Source: Candidatus Puniceispirillum marinum IMCC1322
GTDB taxonomy: Bacteria; Pseudomonadota; Alphaproteobacteria; Puniceispirillales; Puniceispirillaceae
DNA length: 64,000 bases
Direction of reading: 5' to 3'
Assembly: GCF_000024465.1 (NCBI RefSeq)
Contig: NC_014010.1
Location: forward strand, 1,984,001-2,048,000
Below are positions 42,240 to 53,640 of this stretch, piece after piece. Positions within the stretch are counted from its first letter, which is position 1; each line of letters opens with the position of its first letter. A program made the translations under genes and the position numbers. Below the pieces are notes generated by a model. The model worked only from the letters and a program-made list of their open reading frames with translations. It was not told where the DNA came from and did no database searches.

Positions 42240-44030
42240 ATGCCTGATTATGAAATTGAAGATCATTATTACGATGTTGTTGTTGTTGGTGCCGGTGGTG
42301 CCGGATTGCGCGCTACGCTTGGGATGGCAACCGCTGGCCTAAAGACCGCCTGTATCAGTAAAGTGTTTCCGACGCGCTCGCATACAGTCGCGGCGCAAGG
42401 TGGTATCGGTGCGGCGCTTGATAATATGGGCGAAGGCGATAACTGGAAATATCACATGTATGATACGGTCAAAGGGTCGGACTGGCTTGGTGATCAGGAT
42501 GCGATTGAATATATGTGCCGCAATGCCGCGCCTGCGGTGATCGAATTAGAGCATTATGGGGTACCGTTTTCACGTACCGAAGACGGTAATATCTATCAGC
42601 GTCCCTTTGGTGGTCATACGCTTGATTATGGAAAGAATATGGCGCGTCGTGCCTGTTCGGCAGCAGACCGTACCGGCCATGCTATTCTGCATACACTATA
42701 TCAGCAATGTCTCAAGCATCAGGCGGCCTTTCACATCGAATATTTTGTGCTTGATCTGCTGATGAATGACGAAGGCGAATGTGCGGGCGTGATTGCTTTA
42801 TGTATGGAAGATGGCAGTCTGCATCGGTTCTGGGGTCAGCAGACAGTGCTGGCAACAGGTGGTTATGGCCGCGTTTATTTCTCTTGTACGTCAGCGCATA
42901 CATGCACCGGTGATGGCAATGCGATGGCACTGCGCGCCGGATTACCGCTACAGGATATGGAATTTGTCCAGTTTCACCCAACCGGTGTTTATGGTGCCGG
43001 TGTGCTTATTACCGAAGGTGCACGCGGCGAAGGTGGCTATCTGACCAATTCGGAAGGCGAACGTTTCATGGAGCGCTTTGCGCCGAATGCCAAGGATCTG
43101 GCAAGCCGTGATGTGGTAAGCCGGGCGATGACGATCGAGATCAATGAAGGGCGCGGTGTTGGCCCGAATAAAGACCATATCATGCTACATCTTGAGCATA
43201 TCGATCCTGAAACATTGAATATGCGTCTGCCAGGTATCATGGAAACCGCGAAGATTTTCTGCGGTGTCGATATCACCAAAGAGCCGATACCGGTTCTGCC
43301 AACTGTGCATTATAATATGGGTGGTATTCCAACCAATTATAATGGCGAGGTTCTGGCCCCAACAGCCGATGATGAAAATCACGTCGTACCAGGTTTGATG
43401 GCTATTGGCGAAGCAGCCTGTGTTTCAGTGCATGGCGCCAATCGTCTAGGTACAAACTCACTGCTTGATATCATTGTGTTTGGCCGTGCCGCCGCAAAGC
43501 GCGCTGCCGAAACCATTACCCCCGGTGATGCGCCCCGCACGGCGCCGCAATCGGCAACTGACAAAGCGATTGCCCGCCTCGACAAGATGCGGCATGCCGA
43601 TGGCGATGTGACCGCGGCCAGTATCCGGCTGGAAATGCAGCATGCCATGCAACGGCATGCGGCGGTGTTTCGTTCCAGCGAATCGCTGGCCGACGGGGTT
43701 GAGCGTATGGATGGTATCGCTGCGAAGATGGCCAAGATAGGCGTCAAGGACAAGTCGCTGATCTGGAACACCGATCTGATAGAGGCGCTGGAACTTGACA
43801 ATCTCATAGGGCAGGCACTCGTGACCATCCGTTCGGCCGATCAACGGCAGGAATCACGCGGTGCACATGCTCATGAAGATTGGCCAGAGCGCGATGACGA
43901 TAACTGGATGAAACATACGATTATGCGTCTTGACGAGCGCAATAAATCGGATCTGAGCTATCGTGGTGTCGTGATGAACACTTTGAGTAATGATGTGGCG
44001 CCAATTCCCCCTGCGCCGCGCGTATATTAG
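42240..44030 (+). CDS. sdhA: Succinate dehydrogenase flavoprotein subunit
   Basis: This is a 596-residue flavoprotein oxidising succinate to fumarate. The FAD fold [19 protein letters not shown] is followed by [17 protein letters not shown], where the histidine (about H48) carries covalent [18 protein letters not shown] and [11 protein letters not shown] form the active site, and the capping domain contains [19 protein letters not shown]. The C-terminal [23 protein letters not shown] is the usual tail motif (first 20 residues match closely). Full length and intact. GGGAAG lies before the ATG. Confidence 0.96.
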   Translation: MPDYEIEDHYYDVVVVGAGGAGLRATLGMATAGLKTACISKVFPTRSHTVAAQGGIGAALDNMGEGDNWKYHMYDTVKGSDWLGDQDAIEYMCRNAAPAVIELEHYGVPFSRTEDGNIYQRPFGGHTLDYGKNMARRACSAADRTGHAILHTLYQQCLKHQAAFHIEYFVLDLLMNDEGECAGVIALCMEDGSLHRFWGQQTVLATGGYGRVYFSCTSAHTCTGDGNAMALRAGLPLQDMEFVQFHPTGVYGAGVLITEGARGEGGYLTNSEGERFMERFAPNAKDLASRDVVSRAMTIEINEGRGVGPNKDHIMLHLEHIDPETLNMRLPGIMETAKIFCGVDITKEPIPVLPTVHYNMGGIPTNYNGEVLAPTADDENHVVPGLMAIGEAACVSVHGANRLGTNSLLDIIVFGRAAAKRAAETITPGDAPRTAPQSATDKAIARLDKMRHADGDVTAASIRLEMQHAMQRHAAVFRSSESLADGVERMDGIAAKMAKIGVKDKSLIWNTDLIEALELDNLIGQALVTIRSADQRQESRGAHAHEDWPERDDDNWMKHTIMRLDERNKSDLSYRGVVMNTLSNDVAPIPPAPRVY

Positions 44031-44041
44031 AGGCGTGATTG

Positions 44042-44818
44042 ATGGCTGAATTTACCCTGCCTGCACATTCGAAAATAACCAAGGGCGAGGCCTATAAGGC
44101 GCCAGCTGATTCGAGTCGTGTCAAAACCTTTCAGATTTATCGCTGGTCGCCAGATGATGACCGCAATCCACGCATCGATAGCTTTGATATCGATCTGGAT
44201 GATTGTGGGCCGATGGTGCTGGACGCGCTGATCAAGATCAAAAGTGAACATGATAGTAGCCTGACATTCCGGCGTTCATGCCGTGAAGGTATCTGTGGCT
44301 CATGTTCGATGAATATTGATGGCACCAATACTCTGGCCTGTCTGAAAAGTATCGATGATGTCAAAGATGATGTGAAAATCTATCCGCTACCGCATATGCC
44401 GGTGGTCAAGGATCTGGTACCGGATCTCAGCAATGCCTATCGGCAGTTGGCGTCAATCGAACCCTGGTTGAAAACCGACAAGACAGCCAGTGCAGATGGT
44501 GAACGCAAACAGTCTCAGGATGACCGCGAAAAGCTGGATGGTCTGTGGGAATGCGTGCTGTGCTTTAGCTGTTCGACAGCCTGTCCAAGCTATTGGTGGA
44601 ATAGTGATGAATATCTGGGGCCAGCTGTTCTGTTGCAGGCCTATCGCTGGATTTCGGATAGCCGTGATGATTACAAGAAAGAACGCCTTGATGCGCTGGA
44701 TGACAGCTTTGCTCTCTATCGGTGCCATACGATCATGAATTGTGCAAAGACCTGTCCGAAAGGTCTTAATCCCGGCAAGGCGATTGCCGGAATCAAAGGG
44801 GAAATGGCACGTCGGTAA
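44042..44818 (+). CDS. sdhB: Succinate dehydrogenase iron-sulfur subunit
   Basis: This 258-residue electron-transfer subunit has three cluster regions: the [2Fe-2S] site [19 protein letters not shown] with a later CL, then [16 protein letters not shown] and [20 protein letters not shown] for the [4Fe-4S] and [3Fe-4S] clusters. It links SdhA to the membrane anchor. The frame starts at a TTG (44039), but ATG at 44042 is preferred, with AGAGGCG upstream. A hairpin begins two bases after its stop. Confidence 0.96.
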   Translation: MAEFTLPAHSKITKGEAYKAPADSSRVKTFQIYRWSPDDDRNPRIDSFDIDLDDCGPMVLDALIKIKSEHDSSLTFRRSCREGICGSCSMNIDGTNTLACLKSIDDVKDDVKIYPLPHMPVVKDLVPDLSNAYRQLASIEPWLKTDKTASADGERKQSQDDREKLDGLWECVLCFSCSTACPSYWWNSDEYLGPAVLLQAYRWISDSRDDYKKERLDALDDSFALYRCHTIMNCAKTCPKGLNPGKAIAGIKGEMARR

Positions 44819-44820
44819 TG

Positions 44821-44845
44821 TCTGTACCGGTTTGCCGGTGACAGA
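44821..44845 (+). other. Hairpin after sdhB
   Basis: TCTGTACCGG and CCGGT-G-ACAGA pair around a TTTG loop, giving a 10-bp stem with one bulged G. It starts two bases after the sdhB stop and precedes the zapE start by about 25 bases. It lacks a U-run, so it may shield the 3' end of sdhCDAB mRNA or lower zapE expression. Confidence 0.55.
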
Positions 44846-44869
44846 TATATCAATGTGACCATAACGGTG

Positions 44870-46048
44870 ATGGCCGAGGTCAAACAACAACAGCATAGTC
44901 AGGCCATGCCCAGCAATATGGGGGTTTTGCCAAGCGTGGCATTGGATGCGCTGGTGGGCAAAGGCGATCTGCGTTTTGATGCCGGTCAGGCGGATGCGGC
45001 GCGGGCGCTGGATGATCTTGTTAGCCGGATTTCGTCATTTCAGACACCAAATCTGGGCCGCCGTCTTATGGGCCTATTTGACAAAACAACGCCAGTCATG
45101 CGTGGTCTTTATATTCATGGCGGTGTTGGGCGCGGTAAAACCATGCTGATGGATATGTTCTTTGATGCGCTTGATGTCGAAACCGACAGCACGTCGGGCG
45201 CGGCGGTGATGGGTAAATGGCGTCTGCATTTTCATGATTTCATGGTGCTGGCGCAGGATCTGATACACGCGGCACGTAAAACCAATCCGGATGCGCCGAT
45301 AGAAGCGGTTGCCGATCAGCTGATCGCCCGCGGCAAAATTATCTGTTTTGACGAAATGGAAATACGCGATATTGCCGATGCGATGATTCTGGCGCGGTTA
45401 TTTACCGCCCTGTTTGATCGTGGGGCGATTGTTGTTACCACCTCAAACCGGCATGCCGATGAACTGTATAAGAATGGTCTGCATCGTGACCGGTTTCTGC
45501 CGTTTATCGCTTTGCTGAAACAGCGTTGCGAGATGCTGGAAATCGGTGCTGGCACCGATTGGCGTGGTGCGCTTCTGGCTGGATTGCCAGCCTGGTTTCA
45601 TCCCAATAATGAACGCGCGCGCGCGGCGCTGAATACATCTTTTGCGCAGGTCAGCGGGCATATGACGCCGCATGAAGAAATCGTGCGGGTTGCTGGCCGT
45701 GATATCGTGCTTGAGACCACCGCCGGTGATGTGGCGATGGTCAGTTTTGACGAACTTTGCGACAGGCCGTTGGCGGCGCGCGACTATCTGGCCATTGCAG
45801 GCCGCTTTACCGGCATTGTGATGCATGATGTGCCAGCTTTTACCGTCGATAATGAACATCTAGCACGTCGTTTTATGTGGTTGATCGATGCGCTATATGA
45901 CCGTGGTCGCTTTTTTCTGGCCTCGTCTGCATTGGCGGTGGATAAGCTGTATAGCGGTGAAAAATGGCAATTTGAGTTTGCGCGAACACAGTCGCGACTT
46001 CGCGAAATGGCAGGTCGTGGCAAAAGCCATATTCCCGCTTCGGATTAA
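44870..46048 (+). CDS. zapE: Cell division ATPase ZapE (AFG1 family)
   Basis: This is a 392-residue P-loop ATPase. Walker A is IHGGVGRGKTMLMD near 83-96, Walker B is ICFDEMEIRDIADAM near 155, and VVTTSNRHADELYKNGLHR is the sensor region. The C-terminus ends in the family segment with FLASSALAVDKLYSGEKW. Yeast AFG1 aids degradation of respiratory subunits, and E. coli ZapE binds FtsZ. Location after sdhCDAB is common in alphaproteobacteria and supports a respiratory quality-control link. ATG at 44870 with ACGGTG before it is preferred over the GTG at 44855. Confidence 0.88.
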   Translation: MAEVKQQQHSQAMPSNMGVLPSVALDALVGKGDLRFDAGQADAARALDDLVSRISSFQTPNLGRRLMGLFDKTTPVMRGLYIHGGVGRGKTMLMDMFFDALDVETDSTSGAAVMGKWRLHFHDFMVLAQDLIHAARKTNPDAPIEAVADQLIARGKIICFDEMEIRDIADAMILARLFTALFDRGAIVVTTSNRHADELYKNGLHRDRFLPFIALLKQRCEMLEIGAGTDWRGALLAGLPAWFHPNNERARAALNTSFAQVSGHMTPHEEIVRVAGRDIVLETTAGDVAMVSFDELCDRPLAARDYLAIAGRFTGIVMHDVPAFTVDNEHLARRFMWLIDALYDRGRFFLASSALAVDKLYSGEKWQFEFARTQSRLREMAGRGKSHIPASD

Positions 46049-46110
46049 CTTGGTTAGGTAGATAAACGATTGAACAAAAACACCGGATTAGGCTTGTGCA
46101 GGACATTATA

Positions 46111-46179
46111 ATTCGGTAAACCCTCGCATATATCTGGTGATCGCCAAGCTTTGCACATTTGCGCTGGTGATTCGGTAAA
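46111..46179 (+). repeat. Short direct repeats upstream of mdh
   Basis: ATTCGGTAAA occurs at 46111-46120 and 46170-46179, and CTGGTGA at 46134-46140 and 46164-46170. They lie in the 157-base gap before mdh and could be operator half-sites, but no regulator is known to match. Confidence 0.45.
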
Positions 46180-46199
46180 TACGCTCTGGAAATGGATGA

Positions 46200-47153
<954 letters not shown>

Positions 47154-47160
47154 GTGAAAA

Positions 47161-47188
47161 GGCGGGGCAAGTTCCCGCCCTTTTTTTT
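47161..47188 (+). terminator. Rho-independent terminator after mdh
   Basis: GGCGGG, a 7-base loop GCAAGTT, CCCGCC and then C plus eight T residues form a canonical intrinsic terminator 7 bases after the mdh stop. The sucC start is only about 38 bases further on. Confidence 0.9.
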
Positions 47189-47226
47189 GAGTGTCCGAAA
47201 TTAGGTCTTAATTAGGGATGTAAAAA

Positions 47227-48387
47227 ATGAATATTCATGAACATCAGGCAAAACAGCTTCTTGGTGGTTTTGGTGTGCCAGTGCCACGTGGCAATGCGGT
47301 ATTTTCCGTTGATGATGCCGTTAGTGCAGCAACTGAGCTTGGCGGTCCTGTCTATGTCGTTAAGGCGCAGATCCATGCTGGTGGGCGGGGCAAGGCCGGC
47401 GGCGTCAAAGTTGTAAAATCTGTCGATGCTGTCCGCGATGCGGCTGATGACATTCTGGGCAAGGTTCTGGTGACGCATCAGACTGGCCCCGAAGGTCGCG
47501 AAGTACGTCGGCTTTATGTTGAAGATGGCTGTGATATTGCCAGTGAATTATATATTTCCCTGCTGGTTGACCGCGCGAGTAGCCGCGTGACAATTATCGC
47601 ATCAAGCGAAGGCGGCATGGATATCGAAGAGGTTGCCGCGAACCAGCCGGACAAGATTATTTCACTTGGCATCGATCCGGCAACAGGCTTGCAGCCGCAT
47701 CATGTACGTCGCATTGCCCGTGTGCTGGGTCTTGAAGGCACAACAGCAAAGCAGTTACCAAGCTTTCTGGCATCACTTTACAAAGCCTTTGGTGATCTTG
47801 ACGCCAGCCTGATCGAGATTAACCCGCTGGTGGTTACCGGTGCTGGCGATCTGCTGGCGCTTGATGCGAAAATGAGCTTTGACGATAATGCGCTTTACCG
47901 GCACAAGGATGTGCAGGAACTGCGTGACCTGACTGAAGAAGATCCAGCCGAAGTCAAAGCCTCCGAATTTGACCTCAACTATATCAAGCTTGATGGCGAT
48001 ATCGGTTGTATGGTCAATGGTGCAGGTCTGGCGATGGCGACGATGGATATCATCCAGCTTCATGGTGCTTCACCAGCCAATTTTCTGGATGTTGGCGGTG
48101 GTGCCACAACCGAAAAGGTCACCGAAGCGTTCAAGATCATTCTGACTGACGATAATGTGAAAGGTATTCTGGTGAATATCTTTGGCGGTATCATGCGCTG
48201 CGACATCATTGCCGAGGGTGTTGTGATGGCGGCGCGTAATCTGGGGCTGACCAAGCCGCTGGTTGTCCGGCTTGAAGGCACCAACGTAGCCGAAGGCAAA
48301 AAAATCATGGCCGAGTCAGGTCTTGATATCATTCCAGCCGATGATCTTGCGGATGCCGCCGCCAAGATTGTTGCAGCTATCAAATAA
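47227..48387 (+). CDS. sucC: Succinyl-CoA synthetase beta subunit
   Basis: This is a 386-residue ATP-grasp subunit. It opens [19 protein letters not shown], contains [17 protein letters not shown] and the nucleotide-binding segment, and ends with the CoA/subunit-interface part [19 protein letters not shown] and [18 protein letters not shown]. It carries the NTP site of the alpha-beta enzyme, which makes ATP or GTP from succinyl-CoA. It starts 38 bases after a terminator, so a promoter or readthrough must serve it. sucD follows after 10 bases. Confidence 0.96.
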   Translation: MNIHEHQAKQLLGGFGVPVPRGNAVFSVDDAVSAATELGGPVYVVKAQIHAGGRGKAGGVKVVKSVDAVRDAADDILGKVLVTHQTGPEGREVRRLYVEDGCDIASELYISLLVDRASSRVTIIASSEGGMDIEEVAANQPDKIISLGIDPATGLQPHHVRRIARVLGLEGTTAKQLPSFLASLYKAFGDLDASLIEINPLVVTGAGDLLALDAKMSFDDNALYRHKDVQELRDLTEEDPAEVKASEFDLNYIKLDGDIGCMVNGAGLAMATMDIIQLHGASPANFLDVGGGATTEKVTEAFKIILTDDNVKGILVNIFGGIMRCDIIAEGVVMAARNLGLTKPLVVRLEGTNVAEGKKIMAESGLDIIPADDLADAAAKIVAAIK

Positions 48388-48397
48388 AGAGGCCGAT

Positions 48398-49282
48398 ATG
48401 TCAGTTCTTGTAAATAAAGATACACGCGTTATCTGCCAGGGTTTCACCGGAGCCCAGGGTACCTTTCATTCCGAACAGGCGATTGCCTATGGCACAAAGA
48501 TGGTTGGCGGGGTAACACCCGGTAAAGGGGGGCAGACACATCTTGATCTGCCAGTCTTTAATTCGGTTGTCGAGGCGATGCGCGAAACCGAAGCTAACGC
48601 ATCGGTTATCTATGTGCCGCCACCTTTTGCTGCGGATTCGATAATGGAAGCCATCGATGCTGGCATGCCCTTGATCGTCTGCATTACCGAAGGCATTCCC
48701 GTACTGGATATGGTCAAGGTAAAGCGGGCACTAGATGCCAGCAAAAGCCGCCTTATTGGCCCTAATTGTCCAGGCATCATCACCCCAGGTGAATGCAAAA
48801 TCGGTATCATGCCAGGTCATATCCATAAACCGGGCAAGGTGGGTATCGTGTCACGTTCGGGCACGCTGACCTATGAAGCTGTGGCTCAGACAACAGCAGC
48901 CGGTCTTGGTCAGTCAACCTGTGTTGGCATTGGCGGTGATCCGGTTAATGGCACCAACTTTATCGATTGTCTGGAAATGTTTCTGGCGGATGACCAGACC
49001 GAAGCGATCGTGATGATTGGCGAAATTGGTGGTTCGGCCGAAGAAGATGCCGCCGCTTATTATATGGCGCAACCTAACCGGAAGCCGATTGCAGGCTTTA
49101 TTGCTGGTCAGACAGCGCCTCCGGGGCGCCGGATGGGTCACGCTGGTGCGATTGTATCTGGTGGTAGCGGGGCTGCTGTTGACAAGATTGCGGCGATGGA
49201 AACTGCTGGTTTTGTGATGGCATCTTCGCCTGCCGCGCTTGGTGATGCTGTTATGACAGCGATTGGTAACCATTCTTCTTGA
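48398..49282 (+). CDS. sucD: Succinyl-CoA synthetase alpha subunit
   Basis: This is a 294-residue CoA-binding subunit. It begins [20 protein letters not shown], has [20 protein letters not shown] and [17 protein letters not shown], and the phosphohistidine lies in [17 protein letters not shown] near 250. The frame continues upstream to 48323 inside sucC, but ATG at 48398 with AAAGAGG 5 bases before it is the correct start. It pairs with SucC. Confidence 0.96.
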   Translation: MSVLVNKDTRVICQGFTGAQGTFHSEQAIAYGTKMVGGVTPGKGGQTHLDLPVFNSVVEAMRETEANASVIYVPPPFAADSIMEAIDAGMPLIVCITEGIPVLDMVKVKRALDASKSRLIGPNCPGIITPGECKIGIMPGHIHKPGKVGIVSRSGTLTYEAVAQTTAAGLGQSTCVGIGGDPVNGTNFIDCLEMFLADDQTEAIVMIGEIGGSAEEDAAAYYMAQPNRKPIAGFIAGQTAPPGRRMGHAGAIVSGGSGAAVDKIAAMETAGFVMASSPAALGDAVMTAIGNHSS

Positions 49283-49347
49283 ATATAAGTGAATAGTTTA
49301 TACACTATGCCCCATAAACTGTGCCTATAAGCGATGGATAGACAGAT

Positions 49348-52281
49348 ATGCGTGATTCGGTAACCCCAAACCGTGACGAAGCCGATCATCAAAATGCTGA
49401 TTCGCTAGATAGTAGTTTTCTATCTGGTGCCAATGCCACCTTTATTGCAGAAATGAGCGAAGCGTGGCGGCAAAATCCGCGCGGTGTCGATGCGTCATGG
49501 GCGCGTTATTTCGAACAGCTTGATGCGCTTGACGAGATTGAAGAAAAGGGGCCAAGCTGGGGCAATGGTTCAAGCCGTGTTGTCGGTGCCATTGATCCGG
49601 AGGCATCGATCAAGGCCGTGGCGGCGGCGCATAAGTCGAATGGCAATCTGAATGCCGGCAATATGCGGGCGGCGACGCTGGACTCATTGCGTGCCGTGAT
49701 GTTGATCCGCGCCTATCGTATCCGCGGGCATCTGCTTGCCCAGCTTGATCCGCTAGCATTGGAAGAGCCGGAATTGCATCCAGAGCTTGATCCTGAAACC
49801 TATGGTTTTGGCGAAGATGACTGGGATCGCCCGATTTTCATCAATTATGTGCTGGGTCTGGAAACCGCAACCTTGCGCGAAATTATTGATGTGTTGCGCA
49901 AGACCTATTGCGGCACCATTGGCGTCGAATTCATGCATATTCAGGATCCTGCGCAAAAAGCCTGGATTCAGGAACGTATCGAAGCCATCGGCAACCGTAC
50001 GGATTTCACCATCAAAGGTAAGCAGGCGATTTATGAACGTCTGGTCGATGCCGAAGAATTTGAACGCTATCTGCATAAGAAATATACTGGCACTAAACGT
50101 TTTGGCATGGATGGTGCCGAAGCGGTGATTCCGGCTATCGAACAAATTCTCAAGCGTGGCAACCAGCTTGGCCTTGGCGAAGCTGTTATCGGCATGGCGC
50201 ATCGTGGCCGTCTGAATGTTCTGCATAATGTGCTGAGCAAGCCGTTTCGGGCGATCATTTCCGAATTTCTGGGCAATCCGGCAAATCCCGAAGATGTGGG
50301 TGGGTCGGGTGATGTGAAATATCACATGGGTGCATCGGCTGATCGCGTGTTCGATAATAGCCCGGTGCATCTGAGTCTGGCACCAAACCCATCACATCTG
50401 GAAATTGTTGATCCGGTTGTTGTTGGGCGGGTGCGGGCCAAACAGCAACAGCGTGATGACCATGACCGTACCGAAGTGCTGGGCATTCTTTTGCATGGTG
50501 ATGCGGCCTTTGCCGGACAGGGCGTTGTTGGTGAAACCTTTGCCTTTTCGGATCTGCGTGGCTATCGCACCGGGGGCACGATCCATATCATTGTCAATAA
50601 CCAGATCGGCTTTACCACCAGCCCGTCCTATTCACGTTCATCGCCATATCCGACTGATGTTGCTAAAATGGTGATGGCACCGATTTTTCATGTCAATGGT
50701 GATGATCCCGAAGCGGTTGTGCATACAGCACGGATCGCGATTGAATTCCGGCAGGCTTTCAATACCGACGTTGTTATTGATATGTTCTGCTATCGCCGCT
50801 TTGGCCATAATGAAGGAGATGAACCAGCCTTTACCCAGCCGCTTATGTATAAGGCGATTGGGCAGCATCCCTCGACACGTGATATCTATGCCCAGAAGCT
50901 GATAAGTGAAGGCGTGTTTGACAAAGCTGGTGCGCAAAAGGTCATTGATGACCGCATCAAGCATCTGGATGAAGAGTTTGAGGCTGGCACAAGCTATCGC
51001 CCGAATAAAGCCGATTGGCTTGAGGGTATGTGGTCTGGTATGCGCACGGCGCATGGCGATGTTCGCCGCGGCGAAACCGCTGTTGATATCGATGTGTTGC
51101 GCAAGCTTGGCGTCGATATGAACAAGGTTCCGGATCATATGCGGATCAATTCGAAATTGACGCGGATTCTGAAAGCGCGTGCTGACAATATCGAAAAAGG
51201 GTCTGGCATTGACTGGTCAACTGCCGAGCTTCTGGCCTTTGGTACCTTGATGCTGGAAGGCAATCCGGTGCGCCTATCCGGTCAGGATTCCTGCCGTGGT
51301 ACTTTCAGCCAACGCCATTCAGTGCTGGTTGATCAGGATACCGAAGAACGCTTTGCGCCGCTGGCGTATTTGGCCGATGACCAGGCCCCGTTTGAAGTGA
51401 TTGACTCACCATTATCCGAAGCCTCGGTGATGGGCTTTGAATATGGGTTTTCACAAGCCGAACCCAATGCGCTGGTCATGTGGGAAGCGCAGTTTGGTGA
51501 TTTTGCCAATGGCGCGCAGGTTGTGGTTGATCAGTTCATTTCATCAGGCGAGGCCAAATGGCTACGGATGAGTGCGTTGGTTCTGTTGTTGCCGCATGGC
51601 TATGAAGGTCAGGGCCCAGAACATTCATCAGCGCGTCTTGAGCGCTATCTGCAACTATGTGCCGAGGATAATATGCAGGTGGTCAATTGCACGACACCGG
51701 CGAATTATTTTCATGTTCTGCGCCGCCAACTGAAACGTGATTTCCGCAAGCCGTTAGTGGTGATGACGCCAAAATCATTATTGCGTCATAAGGCCTGTGT
51801 GTCGGATTTGGCCGAAATGGCAAGTGGCACAAGTTTCCACCGTGTTCTTGATGAGCGTGATACCAAGGTCAAGCATGGTAAAGTCAAGCGGATCGTGATG
51901 TGTAGCGGCAAAGTCTATTATGATCTGGCCGCCGCCCGTGATGAAGCCAAGGCATGGGATATAGAAATTCTACGTCTGGAACAGCTATATCCGTTCCCGA
52001 CAAAAGCCGTGATAGAAGCCTTGGAGGCTGTGCCAAACGCCAAGATCATATGGTGTCAGGAAGAACCCAAAAATATGGGTGGCTGGACATTCGTTCGTGA
52101 TTTCATCGAAGAGGCGATGGAACAGGCTGGATCAAAGCAAAGCCGCCCGATCTATGCTGGACGTGCCGCTGCTGCGTCACCAGCGACAGGTAGCCTGTCA
52201 CGACATAAGCTGGAACAGCAGACGCTAGTCGATGACGCACTTGGTTTTGATAAGCAAAGCGGCAGGGCCGCCGCAGAGTAA
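49348..52281 (+). CDS. sucA: 2-oxoglutarate dehydrogenase E1 component
   Basis: This is a 977-residue thiamine-diphosphate enzyme. It has the short N-terminal E2-binding segment SFLSGANATFIAEMSEAW, VIGMAHRGRLNVLHNVLSK, the thiamine-diphosphate motif region HGDAAFAGQGVVGET and INNQIGFTT-like segment VNNQIGFTTSPSYSRSSPY, FNTDVVIDMFCYRRFGHNEG, and the C-terminal transketolase-like domain with CQEEPKNMGGWTFVRDFI. It decarboxylates 2-oxoglutarate for transfer to SucB. Length is somewhat above that of E. coli SucA (933). The ribosome-binding site is weak. Confidence 0.95.
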   Translation: MRDSVTPNRDEADHQNADSLDSSFLSGANATFIAEMSEAWRQNPRGVDASWARYFEQLDALDEIEEKGPSWGNGSSRVVGAIDPEASIKAVAAAHKSNGNLNAGNMRAATLDSLRAVMLIRAYRIRGHLLAQLDPLALEEPELHPELDPETYGFGEDDWDRPIFINYVLGLETATLREIIDVLRKTYCGTIGVEFMHIQDPAQKAWIQERIEAIGNRTDFTIKGKQAIYERLVDAEEFERYLHKKYTGTKRFGMDGAEAVIPAIEQILKRGNQLGLGEAVIGMAHRGRLNVLHNVLSKPFRAIISEFLGNPANPEDVGGSGDVKYHMGASADRVFDNSPVHLSLAPNPSHLEIVDPVVVGRVRAKQQQRDDHDRTEVLGILLHGDAAFAGQGVVGETFAFSDLRGYRTGGTIHIIVNNQIGFTTSPSYSRSSPYPTDVAKMVMAPIFHVNGDDPEAVVHTARIAIEFRQAFNTDVVIDMFCYRRFGHNEGDEPAFTQPLMYKAIGQHPSTRDIYAQKLISEGVFDKAGAQKVIDDRIKHLDEEFEAGTSYRPNKADWLEGMWSGMRTAHGDVRRGETAVDIDVLRKLGVDMNKVPDHMRINSKLTRILKARADNIEKGSGIDWSTAELLAFGTLMLEGNPVRLSGQDSCRGTFSQRHSVLVDQDTEERFAPLAYLADDQAPFEVIDSPLSEASVMGFEYGFSQAEPNALVMWEAQFGDFANGAQVVVDQFISSGEAKWLRMSALVLLLPHGYEGQGPEHSSARLERYLQLCAEDNMQVVNCTTPANYFHVLRRQLKRDFRKPLVVMTPKSLLRHKACVSDLAEMASGTSFHRVLDERDTKVKHGKVKRIVMCSGKVYYDLAAARDEAKAWDIEILRLEQLYPFPTKAVIEALEAVPNAKIIWCQEEPKNMGGWTFVRDFIEEAMEQAGSKQSRPIYAGRAAAASPATGSLSRHKLEQQTLVDDALGFDKQSGRAAAE

Positions 52282-52341
52282 GTGAAGTGGCATCGTGTTG
52301 ATGCCGATGCATATCCAATGCACCAAAGGAGGGTGCTTGTA

Positions 52342-53595
52342 ATGGCAACCGATATTATTGTCCCGACTCTAGGCGAATCTGTTAGCGACGCAACGATTGC
52401 ACGCTGGATCAAAAAAGCAGGTGATACGGTAGCCGCCGACGAACCCGTAGTTGAACTGGAGACCGATAAGGTGACGCTGGAAGTGCCCTCGCCTGTAGCT
52501 GGCAAGCTAAGCGAATTGGTCGTGGCTGAAGGTGATACGGTCGAAGTTGGCGCTGTATTGGCACGCGTTGAAGCCGGCAAAGGCGCACGCGCTGCCGCAG
52601 ATAAAGCTGAGCCGGCAAAAGCCGAGCAAGCCAAGGCACCGGAAGCTAAAGCCGAAGCCATACCGGCAGATAAAGTCCCGACCGCATCCAAGGCCGATGC
52701 GCATCCGTTGTCGCCAGCCGTACGCCGCCTTGTTGAGGAAAATAATCTGAACCCGGCCAGCATTGTTGGTACGGGTGTTGATGGCCGTCTGACAAAAGCC
52801 GATGTGCTGGCGGCGATGAAAGCGCCAACGGCACCAACGGCACCAGCACAAGTAGCAAGCCAGACACCACGGCAAACACCGCGCGAGATTGATGCGGCGC
52901 GTGAAGAGCGTGTGCCGATGTCGAAATTGCGGCGGGTGATCGCAGGGCGTCTGAAAGAAGCACAGAATAACGCGGCGATGCTGACCACATTCAACGAAGT
53001 CGATATGACCGAACTTATGGCATTGCGGGCAAGTTACAGAACTGAATTTGAAAATACCCATCAGGTGCGGCTTGGCTTCATGGGTATGTTTGTGCAGGCG
53101 TCGGTTATGGCGTTGCGGGAATTTCCGGCGGTCAATGCCGAAATCGACGGTAACGATATCATCTATAAGAACTATTATAATATCGGTGTTGCTGTGGGCA
53201 CGCCGCAAGGACTTGTGGTGCCAGTCATCAAAGGTGCCGAGGCGATGAATCTGGCTGAGGTTGAACGCACAATCGGTGATTTTGGCATGCGAGCACGTGA
53301 CGGTAAGATTGCGCCAGACGATATGGCAGGTGGCACCTTTACCATATCGAATGGAGGTGTTTATGGATCTTTGATGTCGACACCAATTCTGAATCCGCCG
53401 CAAAGTGGAATATTGGGGATGCATAAAATTGAAAAGCGGGCGGTTGTGGTCGATGATGCCATCGTGATCAGACCAATGATGTATCTGGCGCTATCTTATG
53501 ACCACCGGATCATTGACGGCCGTGAGGCGGTTTCATTTCTCGCCCGGGTTAAGGATCTGGTTGAGGATCCACGGCGTCTGTTGATTGGTGTTTAA
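52342..53595 (+). CDS. sucB: 2-oxoglutarate dehydrogenase E2 component (dihydrolipoamide succinyltransferase)
   Basis: This is a 417-residue E2 chain. The single lipoyl domain (1-78) has its lipoylated lysine in [14 protein letters not shown] (about K43). An Ala/Lys/Pro linker leads to a peripheral-subunit-binding domain ([18 protein letters not shown], about 110-150), and the catalytic domain ends in [17 protein letters not shown] with the active-site histidine. AAAGGAGG lies upstream of ATG 52342; the open frame back to 52282 is not used. It forms the core of the complex with SucA and the Lpd encoded next. Confidence 0.95.
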   Translation: MATDIIVPTLGESVSDATIARWIKKAGDTVAADEPVVELETDKVTLEVPSPVAGKLSELVVAEGDTVEVGAVLARVEAGKGARAAADKAEPAKAEQAKAPEAKAEAIPADKVPTASKADAHPLSPAVRRLVEENNLNPASIVGTGVDGRLTKADVLAAMKAPTAPTAPAQVASQTPRQTPREIDAAREERVPMSKLRRVIAGRLKEAQNNAAMLTTFNEVDMTELMALRASYRTEFENTHQVRLGFMGMFVQASVMALREFPAVNAEIDGNDIIYKNYYNIGVAVGTPQGLVVPVIKGAEAMNLAEVERTIGDFGMRARDGKIAPDDMAGGTFTISNGGVYGSLMSTPILNPPQSGILGMHKIEKRAVVVDDAIVIRPMMYLALSYDHRIIDGREAVSFLARVKDLVEDPRRLLIGV

Positions 53596-53640
53596 AGGTT
53601 CCGATAATCCTGATCACGGGATGTTAGTTAAGGATAGATA

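Noticed and set aside
49353-49363. GATTCGGTAA in sucA, resembling the repeat upstream of mdh
   Set aside because: It lies within coding codons 3-6 of sucA and is probably a chance match.
52507-53424. 305-codon open frame on the minus strand opposite sucB
   Set aside because: Fully antisense to a well-supported E2 gene; His/Arg/Cys-rich composition typical of an antisense frame and no family pattern.
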